Below, piece after piece: positions 8,131 through 16,003 of a stretch of DNA of 39,793 bases. Positions within the stretch are counted from its first letter, which is position 1. Each line of letters opens with the position of its first letter. Under the pieces are notes generated by a model, which worked only from the letters and a program-made list of their open reading frames with translations, was not told where the DNA came from and ran no database searches. Source of the DNA: Pseudomonas sp. PB106 (GTDB lineage Bacteria > Pseudomonadota > Gammaproteobacteria > Pseudomonadales > Pseudomonadaceae); the NCBI RefSeq assembly GCF_009764645.1, contig NZ_RWIM01000086.1, positions 1 through 39,793 of the forward strand, written 5' to 3'. The translations under genes and the position numbers were made by a program.

Positions 8131-8662
8131 TCATGCATCACCCCATTTTTCCAGTGCGGCAACGCCCGTTGTTATTTCTAGTGTTTCTTGTTTGCTTGTG
8201 GCAATTCGTGGCGTATGGCCCGCTTCATCAGAAAAGCCCGTATAAACGCGACCAGTCTCATCTTTAATGTGGTATGGCACATTGGCCAAAGGCTGACCAT
8301 CACTGCCGACGATCCGGAATTTTTCATCGAAGATCATCGCCCAGAGTGGCATGGCGGATGGCGGGACGAATTCTGCGGGAGTGTGCGAGTTACCGATGAT
8401 TACGGTAGACGAGCCACTTACGACATTGTTGCCATGAGCACCAATGCTGCCAACGGTAGCGGCGGGCATACCGTTGATGAGGACAGTTGAGGCAACCTCT
8501 CCAGTGATAGGGCTGCCGCATGCGCTCTTGTCGTTTTGGCGGGCGGCAGCCAAACCATCAAAAAAAAACATCAGGAGAGCCAGCGGCAATCGGGTTAACG
8601 CCGTGGCCCGGAAGGGGGCAAGAGGTAGGGTCGGTAACCCGGGCAGCAGGTTTGCCAGACAT
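8131..8662 (-). pseudogene. PAAR-domain protein (type VI secretion spike tip), frameshifted at an A9/T9 run
   Basis: The gene starts at ATG 8,662 with AAGGA eight bases upstream and encodes MSGKPAARVTDPTSCPLPGH followed by GVNPIAAGSPDVFF, the usual opening of a Pseudomonas PAAR protein. It then meets TGA directly after the homopolymer at 8,560-8,568. Removing one base joins it to DGLAAARQNDKSACGSPITG and the rest of the PAAR fold (TVLINGMPAATVGS, VSGSSTVIIGNSHTP), which runs to 8,131. A C-terminal extension of about 70 residues follows (KFRIVGSDGQPLANVPYHIK), resembling the non-toxic beta-sandwich tail of many PAAR proteins. PAAR proteins sharpen the VgrG spike and carry effectors. No VgrG or structural T6SS gene is in the window. 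A true pseudogene, phase variation, transcriptional slippage or a sequencing error are all possible. Confidence 0.85.
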
Positions 8663-8789
8663 TGTGAACTTCCTTGTAAAAGCGACTGTTCTGGAAATGT
8701 TACACAACACAGCTGATGTGAACCATGGTTCTGTTCATATGGCTTAAGCGCACCTAAAGAATATTTTATTCACCCATAGCTAGCGGATG

Positions 8790-9566
8790 TTAAACGCTGT
8801 GCGCTGCAAAGCCCTCGGTCCCGGGTGCGATTTCATCCTTCAACGTCAACCCAGGAATGTTGTATTCGCCGGCATTCTGCTGCCGAAACCCAATCGGCCG
8901 CGCACTCCACAACTCATCCAGCCGCCGCCCCAATTCCTCGCTGGTTTGCGCATAGCGCACCGCATCCATCCGACTGGTGCGATACACCACAAACGGCGGC
9001 ACAACTTCAAACCCCGGGTAATACAAAACCCCGTGCTGAATCGGAAACAGCAGATCATCCATCGGCCCATTGATCCCACGCGCCGCATAGTGCGAGTCCC
9101 AGCCGCCGGTGGTGACCATCAACATCGCCCGTTTGCCTTTCATTTTTCCTTCGCCGTACCGCTCGCCCCAACGGCTGTCGGAGTGTTCGCCGACGCCGTA
9201 GGCAAAGCCGTAGGCGTACACGCGGTCGACCCAGCCTTTGAGGATCGCCGGCATGGTGAACCACCACAGCGGGAACTGCAGAATCAGCGCGTCGGCCCAC
9301 AACAGCTTTTCCTGCTCGCGGGTGATGTCGGCGGATTGGGTGCCGTCGGCGTAGGCGATTTTCGAGTCGAGTGAGGCGTGGAACGGTTTGCTCGCATCGC
9401 GCTGCGGGGCGTCGTCGGCGTCGAGGGTGGCTTTCCAGTTCATCGCGTAGAGGTCGGAGACCTGCACGGTGTGGCCGGCGGCTTGCAGGCGCTGGACGGT
9501 GAAGTCGCGCAGTGAGCCGTTGAGGGACGTCGTTTCCGGGTGGGCGTAAACCAGTAGCACGTTCAT
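8790..9566 (-). CDS. NAD(P)H dehydrogenase (quinone)-like flavoprotein
   Basis: A 258-residue flavodoxin-fold protein of the NQO1/MdaB/KefF group. The N-terminus has the expected first strand and phosphate-binding loop (MNVLLVYAHPETTSLNGSLR), which binds FMN or FAD. The core motif of the family, FQFPLWWF-like here as LILQFPLWWFTMPAILKGWV, is at about residues 95-115, and a GFAYG element and VTTGG strand follow. Members transfer two electrons from NAD(P)H to quinones or other electrophiles in the cytosol. It is divergent from a LysR regulator, with 85 bases between the starts. This arrangement usually means the regulator controls the reductase, possibly in response to a quinone or aromatic compound (inference). 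Confidence 0.82.
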   Translation of the reverse strand: MNVLLVYAHPETTSLNGSLRDFTVQRLQAAGHTVQVSDLYAMNWKATLDADDAPQRDASKPFHASLDSKIAYADGTQSADITREQEKLLWADALILQFPLWWFTMPAILKGWVDRVYAYGFAYGVGEHSDSRWGERYGEGKMKGKRAMLMVTTGGWDSHYAARGINGPMDDLLFPIQHGVLYYPGFEVVPPFVVYRTSRMDAVRYAQTSEELGRRLDELWSARPIGFRQQNAGEYNIPGLTLKDEIAPGTEGFAAHSV

Positions 9567-9651
9567 GTTGAAGCTCCGTTAGCTGAGTGACTGCAGGATC
9601 GGCGCTCAACCGGTATATTGGAAATGAATGTCTGATATGTCTGGTATAGCC

Positions 9652-10545
9652 ATGAATAATTTGAGACGCCTGGATATCAATCTGCTGCTGACTCTCGATG
9701 TGCTGCTGTCCGAGCACAACGTCACCCGCGCTGCGCAACGGTTGAACCTGTCGCAGCCGTCGGTGAGTGTGCATTTGGCCAAGTTGCGCGACATTTTTGG
9801 CGATCCGCTGTTGTTGCCCGGACCGCGTGGCATGCGCCCGACGGCACGCGCCGATGAATTGCGCGAGCCATTGCGCGAGGCGCTGGAGGCATTGGAGAGG
9901 GCGGTGGCGCCGGCCAGCGCGTTCGACCCGGCGCAGGCGACACACACCTGGAAAATCGCCGCGACCGATTACGGCGAGTCGACGGTGGTGTTGCCGGCGC
10001 TGAGCGGCTTGCGCGAACAGGCGCCGGGCACGCGGTTGGCGGTGATCGACATGTTGCCGGCGCATCTGGTGAAACAGGCCGAGCAGGGCGTGTTTGATCT
10101 GGCGCTGCACATCAGCGAAGACGCGCCGCCCGAACTGCATCGTCGACCGCTGTTCACCGAGCGCTACGTGTTGGCCGGTCGAATCGGTCATCCAGGTTTG
10201 AAACGCGCACCGACGCGCAAGCAGTTCTGCGGGCTGGAACACGTGATGGTGTCGCGTGAGGGCGGCGGCTTTTTCGGGGTGACTGACAGGGCGTTGGCCG
10301 ATGTCGGATTGCAGCGAAAAGTGGTGTTGTCGGTGCCGCACTTTCTGATGGCGATGTCGGTGCTGGCGAGTACCGATCTGGTGGCGATGCTGCCCTCACG
10401 CCTGGTGCGTGGCAATCCGGCATTGCAGGTGGTCGACGCGCCGCTGGAGGTGCCGGGCTACGAGATGGCGATGTTCTGGGGCGAGCGTTCGCACCGCGAT
10501 CCGGCGCATAAATGGCTGCGCGAGCAGTTGCTGGCGTCGGTCTGA
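9652..10545 (+). CDS. LysR-family transcriptional regulator
   Basis: A 297-residue LysR regulator from the ATG at 9,652 (an in-frame ATG lies eight codons upstream). The winged helix-turn-helix occupies residues 1-65 (LDINLLLTLDVLLSEHNVTR, RLNLSQPSVSVHLAKLRDIF), followed by the PRGMRPTARA wing and linker. The effector-binding domain is about residues 90-295. The opening DINLLLTLDVLL and the GDPLLLPGPRGM segment place it in the NodD/NahR-like branch that often responds to aromatic ligands. It is divergent from the quinone-reductase-like gene, its likely target. Confidence 0.88.
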   Translation: MNNLRRLDINLLLTLDVLLSEHNVTRAAQRLNLSQPSVSVHLAKLRDIFGDPLLLPGPRGMRPTARADELREPLREALEALERAVAPASAFDPAQATHTWKIAATDYGESTVVLPALSGLREQAPGTRLAVIDMLPAHLVKQAEQGVFDLALHISEDAPPELHRRPLFTERYVLAGRIGHPGLKRAPTRKQFCGLEHVMVSREGGGFFGVTDRALADVGLQRKVVLSVPHFLMAMSVLASTDLVAMLPSRLVRGNPALQVVDAPLEVPGYEMAMFWGERSHRDPAHKWLREQLLASV

Positions 10546-10552
10546 TGCGCGG

Positions 10553-10621
10553 TCAGGCGTGACCCAACGCCACCGCAAACGACACAACGATCATGCACGC
10601 AAACGCAAAATTGAGATTCAT
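10553..10621 (-). CDS. Candidate 22-residue membrane peptide
   Basis: A tiny frame starting MNLNFAFACMIVVSFAV. It consists of almost nothing but one hydrophobic segment and ends after GHA. AGGA lies about 11 bases before the ATG. It sits in the 255-base gap between the LysR and DeoR genes, on the opposite strand to both. Single-segment membrane peptides of this size are common in bacteria but rarely annotated. The evidence is limited to composition and the weak Shine-Dalgarno site. Confidence 0.35.
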   Translation of the reverse strand: MNLNFAFACMIVVSFAVALGHA

Positions 10622-10800
10622 GAGGTGTTCATCCTGAGCTTTTTGGAAGTGCGGCCATTCTGAACAGGTTGAAAGCAAAGAAAAAATTCGCCTTGTTGAT
10701 TCCAATGATCGAAACAATTGATGTCCGCCGGTTTGTGTTTGGCAGAGGCTTTCGCTAATCTCGCAGAAACCTGCAACTACAAGCATAAACAGGCATAACC

Positions 10801-11586
10801 GTGCACGATCATTCTGTAGCTGAACTGCCTTCTCTGCGCCGGCAGAAAATCCTCTTGCTCCTCGAACGCGACGGCAAAGTCATGGCGTCGGAGTTGAGCC
10901 AGCACTTTGCAGTGTCCGAAGACACCATCCGCCGCGACCTCGCCGAACTGGATACCGCAGGCCTCGTGCAGCGTGTGCACGGCGGGGCGTTGCCGCGTCC
11001 GAAAGACTCCGGCAAGGATTACTTCACGCGGCTGGACGAGACCGATGAGGTGAAAATCCGCTTGGCGCAATTGGCGGCGCAGCAGATTGAGGACGGGCAG
11101 ATTGTGCTGTTCGATTCCGGCTCGACCACGCTGCAGGTTGCGCGCTCATTGCGTGCAGATATCAGCATCACGGCGGTGACGGCTTCGCCGATGACGGCGA
11201 TTGCCCTGTCGGAATTCAGAGGCGTGAAGGTGATTCTTGCCGGCGGTCAGTTGAACCCGCGAACGATGGCGGCGGGTGGGCACGAGGCGTTGCGTTTACT
11301 GGCGGGGATCAAGGCGGATCTGGCGATCACCGGGGTCTGCGCGATTCATCCGGAAGTGGGAATTACCTCGGTGCATTTCGATGAAGTGCCGGTGAAGCAG
11401 GCGATGCTCGATGGCGCAGCGCGGGTGATTGCGGTGACGTCGGCGGATAAGCTCGGAGCGGTGGAGCCATTTGTGGTGGGGCCGTGTACGCGCTTGCAGA
11501 TGCTGATTACCGAGCGGCATGTAGCGTCGGGGAGTGTCGAGGATTATCGGCGGTTGGGGATTGTGGTGGAGCAACTGATTGATTGA
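10801..11586 (+). CDS. DeoR/GlpR-family transcriptional regulator
   Basis: A 261-residue regulator starting at GTG. The N-terminal DeoR helix-turn-helix covers residues about 12-66 (RRQKILLLLERDGKVMASEL, FAVSEDTIRRDLAELDTAGL) with the signature VHGGALP at the end of the wing. The C-terminal sensor domain (about 85-245) is the isomerase-like fold that binds phosphorylated sugars; visible elements are LFDSGSTT and VILAGGQLNPRT. DeoR members are usually repressors of nearby sugar or polyol catabolic genes. No such gene is adjacent: the neighbours are a LysR gene and, convergent, a puuB-like oxidase. The target therefore cannot be assigned. Confidence 0.87.
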   Translation: MHDHSVAELPSLRRQKILLLLERDGKVMASELSQHFAVSEDTIRRDLAELDTAGLVQRVHGGALPRPKDSGKDYFTRLDETDEVKIRLAQLAAQQIEDGQIVLFDSGSTTLQVARSLRADISITAVTASPMTAIALSEFRGVKVILAGGQLNPRTMAAGGHEALRLLAGIKADLAITGVCAIHPEVGITSVHFDEVPVKQAMLDGAARVIAVTSADKLGAVEPFVVGPCTRLQMLITERHVASGSVEDYRRLGIVVEQLID

Positions 11587-11607
11587 GTTTTTGCGCTGGA
11601 TTTGAGG

Positions 11608-11640
11608 GCCTCATCGCTGGCAAGCCAGCTCCCACAATGG
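11608..11640. repeat. REP (CTGGCAAGCCAG type)
   Basis: A single copy in inverse orientation, CATCGCTGGCAAGCCAGCTC followed by CCACAATGG. It lies just after the DeoR gene. Confidence 0.8.
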
Positions 11641-11663
11641 ATCTTCAGTGAACCGATGACCCT

Positions 11664-11747
11664 GTAGGAGCTGCCGAAGGCTGCGATCTTTTGATTTTGA
11701 TTTTTAACAACAAGATCAAAAGATCGCAGCCTTCGGCAGCTCCTACA
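11664..11747. repeat. Long inverted repeat (GTAGGAGCTGCCGAAGGCTG type)
   Basis: CTGTAGGAGCTGCCGAAGGC continues into TGCGATCTTTTGATTTTG and faces its own inverse, ending in TCGGCAGCTCCTACA. The arms are about 35 bases with a short AT-rich centre, so the element can form a very long hairpin. Relatives are at 26,632-26,717 and partial copies at 19-50, 31,571-31,607 and (degenerate) 34,168-34,230. It may also work as a terminator between the convergent DeoR and puuB-like genes. Confidence 0.85.
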
Positions 11748-11760
11748 ACTGGAGGGTGTG

Positions 11761-13044
11761 TCAGCGAAGGCGCTCAAGCATCTGGTAATACCACATCCCT
11801 GCCGCCAACAACGGGTTCCCCAGCAAATCCCCCATCGGCACGCGAATGTGCTGGCACGCGGCAAACGTGTCGAACTGCTCCATCTGCCCGGTGATCGCCC
11901 GGCTCATGATTTCACCCATGATGTGCGTCGTCGCGATGCCGTGCCCCGAATAACCCTGGCAATACCAGACGTTGTCCGAGAGCTTGCCCAGTTGTGGAAT
12001 GCGGTTGATCACGATGCCCATCGCGCAACTCCACTGGTAGTCGATCTGCACGCCTTTGAGCGCCGGGAAAGTTTGCTCGATGCACGGGCGCAGTTCGGCG
12101 GCGATGTCTCGTGAATCCTTGCCGCTGTAGTTGGCGCCGCCACCGAACAACAAACGGCCATCGGCGGTGAGGCGGTAGTAGTCGAGGACGAAGCGGCAGT
12201 CGTACACCGCCAGATCTTCCGGGTTGATCTGCCTGGCCAGATCGCCGAGCGGCGCAGTGGTGACGATGCCGCCCATGGCCGGGAAAATCTTGCCCTTGAG
12301 CTGACCGGGTTCGAGCTTGTGATAGACGTCACCGGCGAGCATCACCTGCTTGGCGTCGATCTGGCCGTGGGCGGTTCTCACGCCGGGCGTTGCACCGTGA
12401 ATGATCTCCAGCACTTCACTGTTTTCAAAGATCAACGCACCAAGACTTTCCGCCGCCCGCGCCTCGCCGATGCACAGATTGAGCGGGTGCAAATGCATGT
12501 TGCGGGTGTTCTTGATCGCACCGTGATAGAGCTCGCTCTGCAGCAGATCGCGCACTTGGCTGCGGTCGAGCAGGCTGACCTCATCACCCAGTCCGCGGCG
12601 TACGGCTTCCTCGTAATCCTTGCGCAAATCGGCCATGTGGCTGGGCTTGTAGGCAGCGTGCAGGTGACCGTGTTTGAGGTCGCACTGAATGCCGTATTTC
12701 TCGACCCGTTGCTTGATGATTTCGTGGCCGCGCCAGCGCAGGTGCCAGATGAAGTCATCGACCTGATCGCCGAGTTTCGCGCGCATCTGTTTGCGCATGG
12801 CGCCGTCACCGGAAAGGCTGCCGGTCACTTGGCCGCCATTGCGCCCGGTGGCGCCCCAGCCGATCTTGTTGCTTTCGACGATGGCGACTTTCAAGCCTTT
12901 TTCGGCGAGTTCGACGGCGGTCGCGACGCCAGTGAAACCACCGCCGATGATCACCACGTCGACACTGTGCCGGCCTTGCAGGGTCGGGTAGTCGGTGTCT
13001 TGGTTGAGAGTGGCGGTGTAGTAGGAATTGCAGCGTTCGGTCAT
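11761..13044 (-). CDS. puuB: FAD-dependent gamma-glutamylpolyamine oxidase (second PuuB paralogue)
   Basis: A 427-residue DAO-family flavoprotein of the same length and layout as the oxidase at 1,657-2,940. The FAD motif is GGGFTG near residue 40, followed by GATGRNGGQ, and the C-terminal GYSGHGIATTH is the PuuB-type signature. The start was set at ATG 13,044. The frame runs 27 codons further, but those codons lie in a REP element and are not protein. It lies downstream of the puuA-like synthetase on the same strand, separated by a REPIN. This gives a synthetase-oxidase pair that forms and then oxidises gamma-glutamylpolyamines. The REPIN between them may separate their mRNA levels. Confidence 0.88.
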   Translation of the reverse strand: MTERCNSYYTATLNQDTDYPTLQGRHSVDVVIIGGGFTGVATAVELAEKGLKVAIVESNKIGWGATGRNGGQVTGSLSGDGAMRKQMRAKLGDQVDDFIWHLRWRGHEIIKQRVEKYGIQCDLKHGHLHAAYKPSHMADLRKDYEEAVRRGLGDEVSLLDRSQVRDLLQSELYHGAIKNTRNMHLHPLNLCIGEARAAESLGALIFENSEVLEIIHGATPGVRTAHGQIDAKQVMLAGDVYHKLEPGQLKGKIFPAMGGIVTTAPLGDLARQINPEDLAVYDCRFVLDYYRLTADGRLLFGGGANYSGKDSRDIAAELRPCIEQTFPALKGVQIDYQWSCAMGIVINRIPQLGKLSDNVWYCQGYSGHGIATTHIMGEIMSRAITGQMEQFDTFAACQHIRVPMGDLLGNPLLAAGMWYYQMLERLR

Positions 13045-13082
13045 GTCAGTGTCCACACAAATTCTTCGGTTGTACGCGGTCC

Positions 13083-13179
13083 CTTGTAGGAGTGAGCCTG
13101 CTCGCGATAGCGGTGTGTCATTCATCTATGAGGTGACTGACATGGCCTCATCGCGAGCAGGCTCACTCCTACAAGGGAT
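13083..13179. repeat. REPIN between puuA and puuB paralogue (GAGTGAGCCTGCTCGCG type)
   Basis: CTTGTAGGAGTGAGCCTGCT (from about 13,084) faces GAGCAGGCTCACTCCTACAA (to about 13,177), with a spacer of roughly 40 bases. It lies inside what is probably one operon. REPs in such positions can stabilise upstream mRNA or attenuate downstream expression. Confidence 0.85.
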
Positions 13180-13189
13180 AGTGGTGAAT

Positions 13190-14554
13190 TCAGGCCTCGG
13201 TGAGATACCACCGCCAATCCTGCTCACCCACTTCAGCCATGAACTGCCGATACTCGGCACGCTTCACCGCCAGATACACCCCGAGAAATTCCTGCCCCAA
13301 GGCATCCCGCGCCCACACCGAATTTTCCAGCGCCTGCAGCGAGGTCAGCCAATCGGTTGGTAGCAATTCCTTCGCCTGCGCATAGCCATTGCCCTCGACC
13401 GGCGCCCCCGGATCAAGGTCTTCACGAATGCCGCGATGAATGCCAGCGAGGATCGCCGCCGCTGCCAGATAGGGGTTGGCATCGGCGCCGCAGATACGGT
13501 GTTCGATGTGGCGAGTGTTGGCTGGACCGCCCGGTACACGCAGGCTGACGGTGCGGTTGTCGACGCCCCAGGTCGGCGCCAATGGCGCATAGCTGTTGGC
13601 CTGGAAACGGCGATAGGAGTTGGCGTTCGGGCAGAACAGCAACAACGTATCGAGCAAGGAAGCGAGCATGCCGCCAATCGCCGTGCGCAGCAGCGGCGTG
13701 CCGGCCGGGTCTTCCGAGGCGAACAAATTACGACCTTCGCCATCGGCCAGACTGACGTGCATATGCATGCCGGTGCCCGCCAGATCATCGAACGGCTTGG
13801 CCATGAATGTCGCCTGCATGCCGTGCTTGTGCGCCACGGCTTTGACCAGTCGTTTGTAGCGCACCGCTTGATCCATCGCTTCCAGCGCATCGCCGTGTTC
13901 GAGGGTGATTTCAACCTGGCCCGGCGCGTATTCGGAAATCGCCGTGCGTGCCGGAATGCCGTGCAGTTTGCAGGCGCTGTAGAGGTCGGCGAGGAACGGT
14001 TCGATCTGTTCCAGCTCACGCAAGCCGTAGACCTGAGTGTGTCGCGGTCGGCCACCGTCAGCGTCCAGCGCCGGTTGTGGGCGACCGTTGTGATCGCGTT
14101 TGGCGTCGAGCAGATAGAACTCCAGCTCGCAAGCCATGACCGGGTGAAAACCCTCGGCTTTGAGGCCATCGATGACCTTGATCAGCAGGTGCCGTGGGTC
14201 GGCGATGCTTGCCGGCATGCCCTCGGTCGGATGCATGCTCACTTGCACGGCGGCGGTCGGAATCTGCCGCCATGGCAGACGTACCAGGCTGCCTTCCAAA
14301 GGATAGGCGCGGCAGTCGATATCGCCAACGTCCCAGACCAGACCGGAGTTTTCCACGTCTTCACCTTGCACGGTCAGGCCGAGGATGGTGCTCGGCAGCG
14401 GGCGACCGCTTTCATACACGGCGAGCAGTTCTTCACGGTGCAACAGCTTGCCGCGCGGCACGCCGTTGGCGTCGAGGATGAACAGCTCGATCATGTCGAT
14501 GTCGGGGTTTTGCTCAAGAAACAGGCGTGCGTCTTCGATGGCTGCAAATTTCAT
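13190..14554 (-). CDS. puuA: Gamma-glutamylpolyamine synthetase (PuuA type, glutamine synthetase family)
   Basis: A 454-residue protein of the glutamine synthetase superfamily. The N-terminal beta-grasp domain covers about residues 10-105 (DMIELFILDANGVPRGKLLH) and the catalytic domain the rest. Metal- and nucleotide-binding elements include ACELEFYLLD, the PGQVEITLEHGDAL segment, FMAKPF, the GTGMHMHVSL histidine motif and the NRTVSLRVPGG arginine segment. The enzyme ligates glutamate to putrescine or a related polyamine using ATP, the first step of the Puu route. An alternative GTG start lies three codons upstream; the ATG at 14,554 is preferred. It is followed by a PuuB-like oxidase, and preceded by a leader of about 350 bases with two coupled mini-ORFs. 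Confidence 0.9.
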   Translation of the reverse strand: MKFAAIEDARLFLEQNPDIDMIELFILDANGVPRGKLLHREELLAVYESGRPLPSTILGLTVQGEDVENSGLVWDVGDIDCRAYPLEGSLVRLPWRQIPTAAVQVSMHPTEGMPASIADPRHLLIKVIDGLKAEGFHPVMACELEFYLLDAKRDHNGRPQPALDADGGRPRHTQVYGLRELEQIEPFLADLYSACKLHGIPARTAISEYAPGQVEITLEHGDALEAMDQAVRYKRLVKAVAHKHGMQATFMAKPFDDLAGTGMHMHVSLADGEGRNLFASEDPAGTPLLRTAIGGMLASLLDTLLLFCPNANSYRRFQANSYAPLAPTWGVDNRTVSLRVPGGPANTRHIEHRICGADANPYLAAAAILAGIHRGIREDLDPGAPVEGNGYAQAKELLPTDWLTSLQALENSVWARDALGQEFLGVYLAVKRAEYRQFMAEVGEQDWRWYLTEA

Positions 14555-14683
14555 AACGATCACTCACGATGGCGCCGCACGGGCGCGCAGATTCGAACCG
14601 GACACGCCACGACGATAGGCGTGGGTGTCCTGGCAGGGATATCAAGAAATGGGAGACTGTCGCGGCTTTTTTAACGGGCGCGA

Positions 14684-14773
14684 TCAGACGGGCAGGACGA
14701 TATCCGGCGGGCGTGCGGAGTGACGCAGCTTGGAACGGCGCAGGGCCATGGGGAGATTGACGATGCGATTCAT
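14684..14773 (-). CDS. Candidate leader peptide 2 upstream of puuA (29 residues)
   Basis: A short, basic peptide frame beginning MNRIVNLPMALRRSKLRHSA and ending 130 bases before the puuA start. It has the best ribosome binding site of the leader (AAAGGGG six bases before the ATG). Its ATG overlaps the stop codon of the upstream mini-ORF (ATGA), which is the classic geometry for translational coupling. No homologue is known to me. The peptide may matter less than the act of translating it. Confidence 0.45.
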   Translation of the reverse strand: MNRIVNLPMALRRSKLRHSARPPDIVLPV

Positions 14774-14847
14774 GCGCGGCCCCTTTGACAGAGGGCGCAC
14801 ACAGCGGAGACGTTCAACGATTTGAGTTGTTGTGGTGACGTGCTCAT
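14770..14847 (-). CDS. Candidate leader peptide 1 upstream of puuA (25 residues)
   Basis: A mini-ORF beginning MSTSPQQLKSLNVSAVCALC and ending QRGRA. Its TGA overlaps the ATG of the next mini-ORF, and it contains that ORF's Shine-Dalgarno sequence. A GGAAA lies about nine bases before its own ATG. Its start is about 60 bases downstream of the proposed puuA promoter start site. Support is geometric only. Confidence 0.4.
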   Translation of the reverse strand: MSTSPQQLKSLNVSAVCALCQRGRA

Positions 14848-14912
14848 AACGCGTGTTTCCGTTGGCGGAAAACGTCGGTGGCGGGGTGGTTACCTCCGAC
14901 CGGTGTGCCCGG

Positions 14913-14942
14913 ATAGTAAGGGGGAATTCACGGGCGTGTAAA
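14913..14942 (-). promoter_or_regulatory. Probable sigma-70 promoter of the puuA-puuB operon
   Basis: On the minus strand, TTTACA (14,937-14,942) and TACTAT (14,913-14,918) are separated by 18 bases. Transcription would start near 14,906, leaving a leader of about 350 bases before puuA. The stretch from 14,555 to 15,071 holds no other gene besides the two mini-ORFs and a degenerate REP near 15,009-15,045. Confidence 0.5.
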
Positions 14943-15071
14943 CGATCAATGTGAATTATTTTGAACACGCGATTTGTTCGATCAGCCGCGATGTGTGTTG
15001 GCTGTTCAGGCCTCCTCGCTAGCAGGACTAGCTGCTGCCACAGGGTTCTGTGGTGTTTGGGAGAAAGGCGA

Positions 15072-15968
15072 TCAGCTCAGGACATAGACCACAGGCTTCA
15101 GCGCTGGCGGCACTTCGGCGCCGAGTTCGGCGAGGATGTCGCGTTCGATGGTGCGCACCAGTGCGTCGGTGGGCAGGTCGTTTTCGTCGCGGCCGAAGGG
15201 GTCTTCGAGTTCGTCGGCAATCGCATCCAGACCAAAAAACGCATAGCTGACAATCGCTGTAAACAACGGCGTCAGCCAGCCCAGCGGTTCAGCCATGGCG
15301 AACGGCAGCAGGATGCAAAACAGGTAAATCGTGCGGTGCAGCAACAGCGTGTAGGGAAACGGCAGCGGTGTGGTTTTGATCCGCTCGCACACCGCTTGTG
15401 CCTGGGTCAGGCTGGTCAGGTGATTGGCCAGCAGCATGTAGCGCCACTCGCTCAGCTCGCCCCGTTGATGCAGATCAGAACACTGCTGACCCACCGTTTG
15501 CAGGATGCGTGTGCTGTAATCCGGGGTCTGCGGATCGGGTTTCGGCATGATCCATTGACTGCTCGCATCCGCCTCGCTTTCCTTGCGCAACCGCGCGTTC
15601 AGCGCATGAGCAAAGCCACACAGATTCAGCAGCAACGGCTTGCGTTCAGCTGACTCGCGAATCACATGGGTTTCGCGAATAACCGAGCGGATATGCACGA
15701 TCACCTCACCCCAGGCTTTGCGCGCTTCGTACCAGCGGTCATAACAGGCGTTGTTGCGAAAACTCATGAAGATCGACAGCGACAACCCAAGCAAGGTAAA
15801 CGGCGTGGCGTTGACCTTGGTGAAGTTGCTCGGATGGAGGATCTCTACCAGCACGATGGCCGAGGCGAGCAGGGTGACCATCAGCGTGCGCATGGCAATG
15901 CGTTTGGCGATTGAACCCTTGAGGGTGAAGAGAATGGCGAACTGATTGACCTTGGGTCTGATGATCAT
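15072..15968 (-). CDS. Bestrophin-family anion channel protein
   Basis: A 298-residue membrane protein of the bacterial bestrophin family (formerly UPF0187). Diagnostic segments are the N-terminal MIIRPKVNQFAILFTLKGSI, the first membrane hairpin, SIFMSFRNNACYDRWYEARK near residue 70, and the central DLHQRGELSEWRYMLLANHL. A second membrane pair lies around residues 195-235, followed by GLDAIADELEDPFGRDENDL, the family's acidic calcium-clasp-like motif. Bacterial homologues form pentameric ion channels, some passing cations. It starts 35 bases after moaA ends on the same strand and is likely co-transcribed with it. A degenerate REP lies downstream. Confidence 0.88.
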   Translation of the reverse strand: MIIRPKVNQFAILFTLKGSIAKRIAMRTLMVTLLASAIVLVEILHPSNFTKVNATPFTLLGLSLSIFMSFRNNACYDRWYEARKAWGEVIVHIRSVIRETHVIRESAERKPLLLNLCGFAHALNARLRKESEADASSQWIMPKPDPQTPDYSTRILQTVGQQCSDLHQRGELSEWRYMLLANHLTSLTQAQAVCERIKTTPLPFPYTLLLHRTIYLFCILLPFAMAEPLGWLTPLFTAIVSYAFFGLDAIADELEDPFGRDENDLPTDALVRTIERDILAELGAEVPPALKPVVYVLS

Positions 15969-16003
15969 GCTGTGCAGTTCCGATAACCCATGAAGGTGGC
16001 GGA

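Noticed and set aside
13045..13125. Upstream extension of the second PuuB-like oxidase
   Set aside because: The extra 27 codons derive from a REP element and do not match the family N-terminus.
14590..14640. tRNA-like fragment (GTTCGAATC on the minus strand) near puuA
   Set aside because: No acceptor or anticodon stem can be formed around it, so it is a chance match to a T-loop.
14684..14968. The full 94-codon minus-strand frame upstream of puuA
   Set aside because: It covers the promoter elements; only the 3' part from 14,773 with its strong Shine-Dalgarno sequence is plausible.
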